Origin: Chrysoporthe austroafricana
Taxonomy: Eukaryota > Ascomycota > Sordariomycetes > Diaporthales > Cryphonectriaceae
Length of the DNA stretch: 64,000 nt
Assembly: GCA_001051155.2 (NCBI GenBank)
Contig: JYIP02000002.1
Coordinates: 751,583-815,582 of the forward strand
Reading direction: 5' to 3'
Shown: positions 44,538 to 57,201 of the stretch, piece after piece
How positions within the stretch are numbered: position 1 is the stretch's first letter
How the letters are laid out: each line of letters starts with the position of its first letter
Translations under genes and position numbers: made by a program
Notes under the pieces: generated by a model
Told to the model about the DNA's origin: nothing
Database searches by the model: none
What the model saw: only the letters and a program-made list of their open reading frames with translations

Positions 44538-47041
44538 ATGGCCAAGAACAAGAAGAAGCAAAAGCAGGGCCCGGCGGACGGCAGCAGTGACGGCGCCCAG
44601 ATGGCCCGCCCGTCGCAGTCACCGACCTCGCTATCGACCGAGTCCTCGAGTAGTGCGCCCGCCTCGAGTCTGACGTCCAGGCCAAAAGCAACGTCGGCGC
44701 CCATACAGCCCCCGCCCAGCCTCCCCGCGCTTATAATATGTCGCAACAAGTCAGTGTCCCTCCTCGCGCGCCCAGGCGCATACTGCGGCGGGGTTGGCCG
44801 CCCCCCTCCGTGACCGTGGCCGTGGCCCTCCGCTCTTTGTGTCTTTTCGCTCTTTTGACAGCCGCTTCGCTCGCTGACCGCACGCCTTCGACAACGCACA
44901 GGCACTGGCGCTACATATCGTCGTACCATGGGCCCTGGCTGCAGGTGCCCTCGGACATCCTCGAGGCCTTCGCGCACAACAATTACCACCATCCCCTCCC
45001 TCGCCCCATCGACCCTGCCGTGTTTTACGACCTGCTCAAGATCCGCCGCCTCGTCGATGACGCTACAGATCTTGCGGTCCGTGCCGCCAGTGGCCTCGTG
45101 TCTTTCAAGAACCTGGACAATTCGCACCAGGCCGCCGCGCTGGGCCTGGGCATCGGTGGGGGCAAGCAGCCGATGCTGAGCCCCGAGCGCAGGCACAAGG
45201 TGCGCGAGCAGGCCACCCAGAAGCTGGCGCGTGCATACCGCTTGGATGAGATCGCCTGTAGCGTGGCGACGATGCAGAGCGCGTCCTCAATTGAGGATGT
45301 TGCGAGCCTGGTTCTCAAGCGGGACCCGCACAGCCTCGACGCTAAATATGTCCACTTCTTCCACGAGAAGATCCCTAGTAGGCAGCTGGCCGAGTCCACG
45401 AGCCTGGACCTTCTTGATCAGGTCATCGCGCGGCAGTCATCAGAGTGCGAAGCCCTGCGGACGAGAGCCGCCGTCAAGGTATTCAAGGAAGACTACAGGG
45501 GCGCCGTCAAGGACCTGACAGAGGCCTTGAACTTCCTCAAGGTGCACAGCAGGCACAGGTCGGCAGAGAGCCAGTCCAAGGAATTACAGCCCTTCGAGAA
45601 GAGCAGCCGGCAGACGGAGCTCATAGTGGACGAGGAGCAGCAGCCCAGTAGCCTCGAGACTCAATTGTACTTCGCCCGCGCCAACAATCTGCTTTGCGTT
45701 GCTTGCTTGAGTGTTAGTAAGGCACTAGAGCCCCTGCCCTTGGCTAGGGAAAGAGATGCCGGGAGTGGGGAGACGTCTGGACGGCAGAATGGCGCGGTCG
45801 ATGCGGCAGGGGAAGGAGAAGGAGAAGGGACGGAGACCTCCGCGTCGACGCCTGTTGCAGGATCGCCGCCGCCCGAACTCACCGCAGAGGAGAAAATCGC
45901 CGAGACCAAGATCATGGATGCTCGAAAGGCGGTCAAGGTTCACGCGAAGAAAGCATTGCGGGACTGCCTGGCCTTCCTGTCAAGCTTCCACTATTCGCCC
46001 GACTTCCCCGCGCATGTTGCCGAAGAGTTTAACAGGAAGATGATGAATGTCAAGCCGAAAGGCAGGCGGCCGGCGCCGAACTTCAGCGGCGACCTGCCCC
46101 AGGCCGACCGGAAACACAAAGTCTACCAATTAAATGAGCTGTTCACGGCCACACCGCCGACCGACCTACCTCCTTACCCCCCAGCAAATATTGCCGTGGC
46201 AGATTCAACTCCCAAAGACGCGACGTACGTCGTGGAGATGGTCACATACCACCCGCTGCTGATCGATGCGCTACACTCGCTCCTGCTCTGTCACGTTCTC
46301 ATCCAGACGTCTACAAAGGAGCTCCAACGTCACGCCTACATGGTCGCGCGCATTGCCCGACTGGCGGACGGATATCCGATATTCCAGCCCAGTCGAAGCC
46401 CAGCCCGCGCAGACTGGATCGAGATCCTTCGTCAGTGTAACAACTGGATCGACCTTCCATCGACATGGGATACCTTATGCTCACCCGCATCGCTATACCC
46501 CACTATCCCGAGTGAAGCCCCGGGACAGGCTGCCCAGAAGGCGCTGCCTGCTCGCGGCACAGCTGCCGCCTCCGGCTGGGAGAGACACAGAGAGGCCATC
46601 CATGAGGAGGCAGTCAGGCGGGCCCTCGAAGATGACAGGGTGAATGACCAGCAGATGTTGCGCGCGGCATACAAAGCCCACAAAAGGAGCGTGGAGGCCG
46701 ATTTCAACGCACAACAAGATTGGGCTCTCCCAGCAGCAGCGGATGCCAAAGACGGGTTGGCTCTTTCGAACGGCGCCCCTCCCTCTCCTGGCACTGCCCA
46801 CAAGTTCTGGTCACATGAGGAAGGAAACGAGTATCCCATCCTGACGCAACGTGCCTCTGCTGTGGCGCGCTGGCAACGCGAGGCTCCCCAGGGGGCAGGC
46901 GGCACTGGGTCGTCCTCGTCCAAGAAGAAGAAGAAGATCTCGCCGCCACCCTCCACAAGTGCTGCAACGTCAGCCAGCGCTATGGATTACAATCACAGGG
47001 AAGGAGCGCGCTCGCCTCCGATACAGCAAGGTTGTATTTAG
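44538..47041 (+). CDS. Large conserved fungal protein, helical-repeat type, 783 aa
   Basis: Two exons, 44538-44749 and 44902-47041, join as AA|G to give a 783-aa protein starting MAKNKKKQKQ. Residues 1-70 are basic then Ser/Pro-rich. The join yields RNKHWRYISSYHGPWLQVP, a motif I associate with a fungal family listed in databases as 'histidine kinase group protein'. No kinase domain is visible, so that name should not be taken as a function. The rest is helical: a block with FYDLLKIRRLVDDATDLAVRA, then FHEKIPSRQLAESTSLD, and an alpha-helical pair with FKEDYRGAVKDLTEALNFLK that looks like a single TPR unit. A low-complexity Glu/Gly linker, a second helical region and a Lys/Ser tail follow. A frame opening at 44738 is not the start because it misses exon 1. 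Confidence 0.85.
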
Positions 47042-48476
47042 GATACGTACTTCGCCGATGCTTTTTGTTCTGCCATGACGGACCATGTATTCAAGATATA
47101 CACACATCATATAACAGAAGAGCCGCAGCACGTGGAACGCCCAATTTAGGGCAGTCATTATCGGGGAGTGAGCCGATAATCTTAATCGTCCCAGTGGCTA
47201 GCCTGAGTTCTACGCCGACTTGTACAACATATTCAAGGGTCCAGGGTCTAGGGTTCAGGAGAGCTCCAACTCTCTGATCTGGCCCGAAGAAGGTCCCATC
47301 TCAGCGGCAACTCAAAGGCAGACGTTGATGGCGAATGTATGAATTATCGGCAGGGCTGTATGGCCGAGCGTGGACACCGTGTGGCGCTGGGCGGAAAACA
47401 TCGAGGCCAATGAGCTCTTGTGCACACGCTCTGGCGGGTCGAGACCGTCCCTGTCTCCAGAGCTGAGGACTGGGCGGCGAAGCTGCGGGCACCTTTGCCA
47501 AAAGAGGGCCTTGGGGATAAAACCCATCAAGAAAATCCTTTGTCTGGACTGCCGTCGAGCGTTACCGACTTCACATTCCCGCGCAGATCAACCGCGACCA
47601 CCCGGACGCCGTCATGCCGCACTGAGAATCGAAGACGGAAGTCGACAGAGCGGCCCGAGTTTTTCGGACCCTGATGCGGGTTGCCGCCTGGGCCACACCA
47701 ACACCGGCGGTCAGATGTATATTCTTTCAGAAAAGTCAAACCGGGGAGGGGCAACCCATTCTAGTTCATCGTTATTGGAGTTTGGGGGGTCGGGGAGTGG
47801 GTGAACTGTATGACTGAGGACATTGCGCGTCTGGCTTGCTTTCACTCGCGTGTTGTATATAAATTTACCATTCAGGAGATAGGACTCTCGCCTCTGCACG
47901 CGATAAGAGCGAAACCCGGTGCGTTGGTTGAGATCGGAACAAAGATCAAGTAGCGCTGGAAGGCCCAGCGCTTGTTGATCGCCGGGTATCTGCCTGCCCC
48001 GCCTGCGTGCAAATCGTGAGGTGTTGTTGTGTTGAAAGTGTGCCGTTTTGGGCTATCCACCTCGGGGAGAGGATGACTTCGACCTGGCTTTTAAGCAGTG
48101 TTGATAGGCTGAGCGACATCTGTCTGCACCTCACTATGGCGGCACCTCGGGCTGGTCTGCCCCTGCTGTCCTTGCGGATACAGGGTGAAGCACAGAGACA
48201 GACCCCTGGGACACTCGAGGGAATGAACACGGATTCCGAATCTCATGGAATTTCCAACGCCTGCTTTCGTCATCAACCTTCTAAATGCAAGCTAGGTATC
48301 ACGACTATAACCCGAGATGTCTGTCTACCCGGCAGCAACCGCTCCTCCGGAAACAACTCTCCATGTCGCGCTGGATCACCTCCCCAGCGCCACGGGCAGA
48401 CTAAATCCTGCTATGCACACAAAAATGCCACTGCGTGGCGACTGGATCAACCACTCTCGTCGTCTGTGGCGATTGC
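47042..48476. other. Convergent spacer, no supportable gene
   Basis: Both flanking genes end here (47041 on plus, 48477 on minus). Frames of up to about 150 codons exist on plus, but they lack hydrophobic-core patterning, and none has a convincing ATG or domain. I see no repeats of note. Confidence 0.6.
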
Positions 48477-51400
48477 TTAATTCCACCGTATATTTCCATC
48501 TGGTCCCGGATTCCCATCGATCCCGCTCATGTCCATACCCAGGAAATTGTTGATCTCGCCCACGCCGTCCGTCTCGAGGATATTCATCAGCTCGATCTGC
48601 TGGTCAGCGCTGAGGCTGCCGTGACGTTGCGTAGGGAAGCCGAAACCAGACGGCATCCCTTGCCCGCCGCCGCCGCCGAAGCCACTCGTAGGACCTGGCA
48701 CGCTGGTGGGATTAGGAGCCGGGTATTCACCGCTGCCCATCAGGCCGGAGAAGGCTGCATTCGATACTGCGGACTCGCCCCAAAAGCCGTTGGCAGCGTT
48801 CATGCCGCTAAACGAGTACGGCGAGATGAATGGTGGCGGTGGTGAAAACCAGTCAGAGACGGCGCCGGATTGCGGTAGAGGCCTCTGCTGTTGTTGTTGC
48901 GGTTGATGCTGCTGCTGCTGCTGTTGTGGTGGTCTTTGTGCATTGTTGACATGTTGCGGCAAGGGTGGAACGGTGAATGTAGGTGTGCGATGAGAATTCG
49001 GTTGCTGGGGGGTTGCTTGTTGCGGACTCGGACGGGCATTCGGCGTTGACGGTGTTTCGGCTCGCTCATATTTCATGTGGACGGGAGGGATCTGCTGCTG
49101 CTGCCCCGTACCCAGAGGCATCGGACTGCTGTAGGTCATCTTCGGCGTCGGACTTCCTGCCGTGCCCGGCGACATGGTATGTGGTGGTGAGAAGGAGTGT
49201 GAGCTAGCGGTATTTGAGTCTGGAGGCGTCGGGAGCCGGTTCAAGTGCGAATTCGTGGGAGGCGACTGCGTGTGATGAGAGTTTACGGGTGCCGGTGGCC
49301 CCAGGTCTCCGGCCGGAGGTTCACCTGGAGACGGCTGCTTGAAATCAGGCGGGAAGTATCCATAAGACGGCCGGCGGCCTTCACTAAGGTCGCTGGATGG
49401 ATTCTTAAAGATCGAGTTGGATCGGAATGTCGGTTGCTGGAAGGGATTTGTATCAAAGTTAAAGACGTTCATGTTCTCTGGTGCGTCCACGGTGTAACCG
49501 AAGACAGGCTGGGTGAAGAGAGGGTGCTGTTGGTGCTGGGCAAAGTTCGACCCATTCGATACCGTCGTAGGCGCAGAATTCTCGGAAGCCGCTGGTGAGT
49601 CGTTATCAACCAGCGAGGGCGACGTGAACGCGCTCGGCGCTGCGTCAGATGGGTCGTCATTAGTGTCGTAGCTGTGCAGACAGGCCCTTCCGAAGACGGA
49701 ATAGAGTTGTGACGCATTCTTGGTGCCGGGCCAGCGTTCAGAGCATTGGTCGATGACATCCAGGGCCACGTTGATGATCTCCTCGACCTCTTCCTTGGAA
49801 TGCTCTTCCCTAACTTCACGATATGAGATGGCCCACAGAAGAACGTTGAGCGACATGTTCAACGAAAGCACGAATTCCCACGTGATATCGACTGCAGACT
49901 TCTTGATCTGTTGATTCGAGAGGTTGATGGTGTACACTGAGGAGGTATAGCATATCAAAGCTGAACGACTCGTTGGCCTAGGAATCTGGGGCGACGGCCG
50001 ATGTAAGCTGATCACCATACCGTGGTACCGGCCAGTAAACCTACGTGCGGTCAGCTTCTTGAGTGCGGACAAAGAAATGGACAATACCTACCATGGTTTG
50101 CACCACACGGGCTCTGCTGGGGCGGCATCGATCCACTCCTTGATTTTTCGCTCCATTTCGATGAACAGAGGACTGTTCGCGTCCTTTGGCTCTGAGCGCT
50201 TCTTCTCATACAATACCCTCCGGATCTCGGCCTCACGTATGCGCATCTTGCAGAAGTGAATTGCGACTAGCTTCTTCTCGCTAGGTGGTCCGGCCTGGAT
50301 ACCCTGCTGTGTAATGAACTCATCGTCAACGGTCTTGAAGAACTGAACATCCATGAAGTCGTCACCCTTGGCGAAGCCGTTCGGTCGACCCATGGACTGT
50401 GCAAGGCCGAGCTCATCGCCAGTGACAATCCAGCTCAGCCGGCGACGCATGTCCATCTGCAGAGGGTCTATCAGTCCCATGTTATATCCAGCAGAGATGG
50501 TCTTCTCATCAGCCAGACCGAGCTGCTGACATATCCGGGTCGCAAGACCTATGATGTGGAAGACAACGTTGCGAGTCGGTGTCAGGAGCGAATATGATGC
50601 GATCAGGACCAGGCACTGTAGCGTCTTTAGATCCTTGGTCCGAATCACGTCCTCGAAATACTGCATGGCCGCCAAGTAGTAACTGTCGGCGAGACCCGCG
50701 TACTGGATATCAAGCTTCTGGAGGCTGATGGCAAGCACCATCCGCACCACAAAATTCTTGTACGGGTCTGTGTTGCCGTCGTAGACCTCTTGCAGGTCCG
50801 TCGCAAACACCTTTTCGTGCAGGGTCGGCGTGAAGAATTGTGCTGTACACACGAATTAGCAATCCAATGTCGAAGTTGAAGGCTGAGCGGGGGCCGCCAG
50901 TACCTCTTGACATGAAGACCTCGATGAGTTTATCCGTAACCTGCCGTGAGGGCAGGGCCTGGGCGGGAAGGTCGCTGATCATGGGAAAGCTCTTCTTCCT
51001 CGCAGCATTGCCAGCAGGCCCGCTGATGCTTGCACCCAGGTGGACGACACTCTGCATCCTGTTTAGGCGGTCCAGCCTCCTCGCCCGCACGTCGGGTATA
51101 AGCTCTGATATGCGCTGCGAATCCGTGTAACGCTTGGCTTGCTCCATGAGCAATCTGGTCATGGCGATACCGGAACTTGGGCCTAGATACCGGGGCGTCT
51201 CGTCGGACTCATTGAGCTTGACGAGGCCACCGGGCCGCACGATGTCTTCGGCACTCTCGGGATGGTCATTGTCCTCGTCGGTATACTGCGAGAGCTCGGC
51301 CTCGAGCTGGCGGACCTTCTCCTGCAGCTTGACCACGTAGAACCGGCTGATCTTCTTGCCCCTAGTCGTGTCGAAGTATTCACAGACGGATCCGGACCGC

Positions 51401-51814
51401 TCACAAGGCAGGCATCGAGGGAGCGTCGGGTCGCATCTCGTCTTTCGCTAGAAGCGGGGGAGAGGGTCGTCAGCATAGCGAATCAACCACCGCGACGGAA
51501 TCGAAACCTGTTGGAGCTGTCGCCGAAAGACAGCTATATGCCACCAGGAGGGCAAAGAATGGCATTGCGGCATGGTCTCGGGGATGGAGTGGAGTACTTG
51601 CCTGTCGACAGCGGCAACATGCGGTCAGCGTATGTGCGATGCGATGCGAATTCCCGTCCTCTTCGTCTCGCTGCGAGGTCGGGGGTCGCCGTAGCGGGGT
51701 GGCGGACTGGACCGGCTGGGGGAAGGGAGGAGGAGCCTGCGGATGGTAGAAATACTGAGGCTGCCGAGGGATCATGGAGCCAAGTCCCTGCTGGAAGACG
51801 GCGGCGGCGTCCAT
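48477..51814 (-). CDS. Zn2Cys6 transcription factor with fungal_trans domain, 1023 aa
   Basis: Predicted nuclear DNA-binding regulator. Four exons, 51602-51814, 50904-51447, 50092-50842 and 48477-50040, give 1023 aa. The zinc cluster is C66-x2-C69-x6-C76-x6-C83-x2-C86-x6-C93; intron 1 cuts it after Q71 and uses a GC donor (CAG|GCAAGT). A coiled-coil dimerisation segment follows (VVKLQEKVRQLEAELSQY). The middle homology region spans roughly 250-620, with LSWIVTGDELGLAQSMGRP and the WFTGRYHGMVISLHRP motif across intron 3. The C-terminal 400 residues are Pro/Gln/Ser-rich, with polyglutamine near the end, typical of an activation region. Targets unknown. Divergent from a second Zn2Cys6 gene 2.85 kb away. 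Confidence 0.9.
51448..51601 (-). other. GC-AG intron inside zinc-cluster codons
   Basis: The 154-bp intron begins GCAAGT after CAG and ends TTCTAG. Joining Q71 to R72 restores the sixth spacing residue between the second and third zinc-binding cysteines, so the boundary is well fixed. The rest of the donor matches consensus, as usual for GC donors. Confidence 0.85.
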
Positions 51815-54666
51815 GTGTAGCTATCCCAGGGTGGACTGCCCTGCCTCGAGGCCGGATACCGCCGGTGGTCGAAAAGATCGTTGCGACAACGAGTACCACT
51901 GCCGTGGCTTGCGGGCGCTCGGTCGGATCGTGAATGCCGTTTACGTTTCGCGACGGGGTGCCGTGTTCGAGGGCGCACAGAGAGGTCGTTGACGGCCGGT
52001 GTCTGTATGCATGAGAGCGGACGTCGCTGGCGGTCTACTGTGATGACGGGCGGAGGGGGGGCCGAGACGGGAGGATGGCGGACACCGAGGGTGCTGTGTG
52101 GTCAGGCTGTGTGCAAGGCCGTCAGGCGATTGGTAAGGCTGTCGTCGAGGGAATTTGGTGGGTAGGTGGACGTATGTAACCATGTAGATATTCGGCCGAG
52201 GAGCGAGGTCGTCGAGGTCGAGGGTCAAAATACGACATGGCATGGACATGGCATGGCATGGCTACGCTACGCATGGCTACGCACGGTGGGGGGGCACGGT
52301 CCAGCACCCTTGAAGGGAAACAAACATCTGGCATTGGGTTCCAACGATCGACTCTGCAGTCGCGCCCCCCTCTTCAACGTGGGGATCCAGCACACACGCC
52401 TGCCGGCGCAGAGAGACACACGCAAGACACGGAGAGAGAAGGGAGAGTCAGGCAGGGAGGGCGAGGGAGGGCGACCCCACTCGACCCCCTCCGCACCCCA
52501 CCTGCCCTCCTGTACTATGTACCACCATGTACTACGCCTGGTACGGAGTACATCCAGCACTTACCTAAGTGCTGCAGCGTGCCCAGGTTGTACTGGGGGC
52601 GTGGCCCATCAGCTACACTGCCGCTACTGCCACCACTGGCAGGGCTGCTGGGTGACGCAGGCAGGCGAGGCAGAGAGCGTGGACGAGAGCGAAACCGAAG
52701 GCGGCTAGCGAGTGTTGACGTCCTGACAAGCTGAGCCTGGTCTCGGCACTGAACCTGGCCGGCACGAGACGAGCAGGCACCTGGACCCTCGGCGCACCAG
52801 CGTTCATTTCTAGAAGCCTTCATTAAACCTGGAGATCCTTCCACCGCGCATGAAAAAAAAGCTTCTCGAATTTGTCGGCGGGTGGGAACCCTGCCCTGCC
52901 CAAACACAAGCGTGCATACTGCTGCTATTACCATCGCATGAAGCAATGCGATCGACGTACAGAGTACGAGCCCTCGAGGCTCCACCCCCTATCTTAGCAC
53001 CGACCGCGGAGGGGGAAAATTCAGACTCTAAATCCGCCTGGTAATGATGGACAGTACCTGACACCCGTGGGAGGTCCACGCCCGGGCCTGTGTGCAGGCC
53101 TCAAGGACTAGGCTCAGATCACCAACCGTTCGTCTCCTGGACCCCTTTCCGGGAGACGGCGCCCCACGATCAGCCTTGAGGGACGTGATGGCGGATCTGT
53201 AGCTGAGCCATGACGTAGAGCAGAGAGTGCAGTGATTATCGGCAGGGGAGCCGAGATCATTGTCCGCAGGTATACGGTGTATGAGCGAGCTGGCGAGATG
53301 CCAGCCCTCAACACGACGCGACGATGGGCGTGTTCGTCCCGGATGCTACCTTCACCTCACTTCGGGCAATTTCCAGATCAGATTCGCACATAAGCTTAAT
53401 TGACTGCAGCCCTGCTCCCGAGCACTGGTGTCAGATGCATGTGAGAAATCCTGGCAAGGCATGCGCGTAAGAACCACGATATGGGCATGACGGTCCTGAT
53501 CGCCGCCTGGTCCTATCCTGTCGTCCCCTGCGGCGGGACCGAACATATACGGGACCACGGCAGCTCCTGTGCCGCGTGCCGAAGCCGTGCGGCTCGCCTC
53601 CTAAGATCGATCACGCCTGTGCAAGAAGGCATGCGCCTGGGCGTCCCAGAGAGCACGCAGTAGTAATAGTGGTAATCGTGGTGACAGTAATGGCAGCTGA
53701 CCGGGCCAGCCCGTCCTGCCGTCGCAGACAGGCGGATCGGCGGGGTTCCGTTGCGATGAGCCACAAATGTGGCCGACTTATAGACGAGCGCTCTATATCT
53801 GAGACGGGATAAGTAGTAGTTTTGCCTGCTGGCCTCGCATGTCGTTATTTATTGTTGAGCCGCCGAGCCTGAACGTCCACCGGGTGCCAGGGTCCCCCAC
53901 CCTCTAGGTACCAGTAGTCCTGGGCTGCACCCGCCCAGTGCCAGTGTCGTGGTTCCTGCCTGCCACCTGCTGAGCCGCGGCGGGCCAGCCCTCAGGGAGC
54001 GCACGCTGTGCAGCGGGTCCTCAGTGCAGGCCCAGAGGTGCCCACAGTACTTGTCGTAGCACGCGTAGTAGTACTGCGGTACGTACCTGGTCAGGTGCTG
54101 GGCAGGTCACGGTACGTATCCCCTGCCTTGCTATGCTCCCGCCCCCACCGGAGCACCCTGGGTGCACGACTCTCACTGCTCTGATTGCTCGGGCTGGCTG
54201 TCACCGTTGCTCCTGCTCTCACGAGGCCTTCGCAAACGCTACATATGCTAGCCAAGGCCCCTCAATCCCACGACGAACCCCCTGCGGCTCCTGGCAGGAC
54301 CCCACGACAGCCTGACTCTGGACGCTCAGCTCGAGATCGTGTGAACCGACCGACCCAGCGCTCCGGCCCGACGACCAGGACTCGGGACAGACGGCAGCGC
54401 CTCCCCTCATCACACAGCTGAGATTCGCCCGTGGTGATCCTTGCGCCGCGCCGCGCCGCGCCAGACGACGCCCACGATCGTCGTTGAGGCTCGCAATCCA
54501 GTCTTGGTTTCTGCCGCACAGAGATCACCAGAGTGGCCCCTCGCATGGCCATGCTCGGCCTCGCTGCCATCTGAACCTGCACGCACTGTTTGAAGGCGAA
54601 CAACGCCCCCCCCCCAAGTTCACCTAACGCCACAGCCGCCGCTAGCATTCAAGACGAGAGACGATC
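51815..54666. promoter_or_regulatory. Long divergent upstream region of two Zn2Cys6 genes
   Basis: 2.85 kb separate the two regulator start codons. No coding frame is convincing. Features include a CATGGCATGG / ACGCTACGCATGG repeat near 52236-52285, a run of short inverted and direct repeats near 53640-53700, and a CGCGC-rich patch at 54450-54465. Long upstream regions are common for regulators with complex control, but no binding site can be assigned from sequence alone. Confidence 0.5.
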
Positions 54667-57201
54667 ATGCCGAGGTCGAGCTTCTCCGACAACCCATTGT
54701 TACGGGTCTCAAGGCCCGTGTCGGCATGCTCGAGATGTAAGGAACCCTGCTGTGCCGCCGGCTGGAGCTCTTCTTTGTTGCTTTGTCGCTGACATCTGTC
54801 CACTCAGGTCGAGCTGCCAAGGTGAAGGTGACTAGTCACTTCTCTCCCTGCCCAGTGAGGTCATGTGGGTGCTAATGCCGCAATGCAGTGCGATGGAAAG
54901 CTTCCTGCCTGTACGGCCTGTGAGAAGGCTGGCCGTGAGAATGAGTGCTCCGCTGCTAACGACCAGTTCGCTCGCGGCAAGGAGAGGAGGTACGGGAGCC
55001 CTGAGCCTGCTGTCTTGGTCCCTCCCCCCCTTTTGCCACGGCGAGTACTAACGCTACGCCAGCTACGTCGCCGCTCTTGAGCTGAGAATAGAGAAGCTGG
55101 AGAGGAGGCTGGACTTTGCCCGTTCCCGGAAGGCCTCGGTTGCTAATTACGAGCACGATGGGCCACCATCCCGAGATCATGCCCAGGATCGCAAGGACTC
55201 GCTTGCCAATATCCGAGCCGCCATACACCGTAAAGCTGAACGGAAGAGAGAGAACTCGGATGTCAACGCGCTCATCTCAGACTTTGGTTTCCTGTGAGCC
55301 TTGGCCCTTGTCATCTCTTGCACACCATACTGACTAGAGCGTAAAGGTCTGTCAATGCCACTACGCGCGACTTCGAGCCGACCGTCAGCAACATGACCTT
55401 CGCTCGGCTCGTCTTAGCCGCCGTCACAAACGACCCTCTTCCCGAGCCGCGGTCCTCTGAGCTGCCCCCACGCCAGACTGCGCTTGCTATCGTCCAGTAT
55501 TACATGGCCAGCATCTACACGTTGTTCCCGCTCTTCTCAGAGACCGTGCTGCTTACTGCGTTGGATGACATGTACCAACAGGATCGCCATGTCGGCAGTG
55601 CCGGCAAGTGGCTTGTGTATATGGTGCTGGCGATAGGCTCTATGGCCCAGTCCCGCAGCAACCAGGACAACTTCTACAAGGACGGTGTTGACTTCATTTC
55701 TCATGCTCTGCAGTTCGCGGACCGGGCCCTGCAGCCCGGATACGTCACACAGATTCAGTCCCTCGCCCTGTTCACCCAGTTCGCAATGTTAGATCCAGCC
55801 CACTTTGATAGCTGGCATTTGATCGGGTTCACCTGTCGCGCCGTCGTAGACCTGGGCTTCCACCAGGATCCGCCAAGCCAGGCACAGGCCGATACGGCGA
55901 CTCTTGACATGCGGCGCAAGACTTTCTACTGTGTCTACGCTCTTGATAGGTAGGCTCAAAGGCACGTGGTCTCCTCTCGCTCTTGTGCTGACATCAGACT
56001 CCAAAGGGCGATAAGCATGGTTCATGCGCGTGCCTTCTCTTTCAGCGATGACTCGATTCACGTTGAGTTCCCAGCCATGTCCGGAATCGGGCGGATAGCT
56101 TCCGTCTCAGGTACAATTACTGGGCCGCAATCCCATGACCCTGCGATCCTCCTATTCCAGCTACGGCGGATCCAGTCTCACTGGTATCAAACTCTAATTC
56201 AATCTGACCCTAACCAACCTATCGATGGCGTCGAGGGCGATGCTACGACGTTCATCTGGCAAGTGTGCCAAGACATGCGGGAGTGGGACGAGTCGCTGCC
56301 CGAAACTTTGCCCATTGGCATCCGCGAACTCTTCGACCTGGAGCTGAGATATAGTTACGTCTATTGCCTGGCCCCCAGTGCTCGCGCCCCTGTCATGACC
56401 GCCTACGGACGCGCCTTGATTTTCGAATACGCCATCTCCTACCTAGACCATATCTACGGCCTGGCGCACGGTGGGCCTGACCCCAATCCGGCATTCTACA
56501 CGTATCACGATGCCCTAAGGGTGTTCTTCATGGGCAGCCAGTTCATGGCTGTTCTCCGAGATGCTGGAGATGCCATACTTGCGGGGGCCTCCGTTGCCCT
56601 ACCGATGTCCGTGCCGGGCAAGGCGCCGCCGCCTCCACTGCCTGCGAGGACGAGCAACGAGGACAATCTGACGAGGAGTCTTCGATGCCTGGAGGGGGTG
56701 AAGCACACCCTCAAGAAGTACGGCGAGAGGTGGACTGACGCCGAGAGTCTGGCGAAGAGCTTCGATAAACTGAGCGAAGACCTCATCCAGGACCTGAAGA
56801 CGAAACAGCAGCAAGGCATCCAGTTCACTCCCACGCCTCCGCCGCATATGCAGCGACAGCCGCAGATGCACATGCAGCACCGCCACCAGCTTTCTAACCC
56901 ACCGCAACAACATCCGCACATCCCAGTCACGATGCCGGGGTATATCCCTGGACAGATGCCGATGCCATCGATGACTACACCGCAAATGCCACCCCAGATG
57001 CATCCTGGCCAGTACCAGATGAACATGCGTCCACAACAATCCCCCATACAGATGACTGTCTCACCGATGCACGCGAGCATCCCCATGCACCAGGGACCGC
57101 CGGTCCACCAGCAGCACATGTCGAACGGAGGGCAGCATTCGCCTGAGGTGAAGTGGGAGAACGTCGACATCTCTCAGATGATGAGAGGTGGCGGGATGTG
57201 A
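54667..57201 (+). CDS. Zn2Cys6 transcription factor with Met/Gln-rich tail, 742 aa
   Basis: Predicted nuclear regulator. Six exons, 54667-54736, 54808-54827, 54889-54989, 55063-55293, 55347-55949 and 55998-57201, give 742 aa. The zinc cluster C21-x2-C24-x6-C31-x6-C38-x2-C41-x8-C50 is assembled from three exons. Intron 1 splits the C24 codon, and exon 2 is only 20 nt. A coiled coil follows (YVAALELRIEKLERRL). The fungal_trans domain spans about 150-480, with DLGFHQDPP and FYCVYALDRLQRAISMVHARAF across intron 5. The last 140 residues are Met/Gln/Pro/His-rich, a likely activation or low-complexity region. Intron 3 shows a clear TACTAAC branch site near 55046. Target genes are not evident. Confidence 0.92.

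Noticed and set aside
44738..44901. Start of the 783-aa gene at an ATG-like position in this stretch
   Set aside because: This is intron sequence. Splicing 44749 to 44902 restores the conserved RNKHWRYISSYHG motif with an upstream ATG.
40918..47041. Secondary-metabolite gene cluster around the P450
   Set aside because: The neighbours are an acidic-repeat protein and a large conserved protein; no synthase, cyclase, transporter or tailoring partner was seen.
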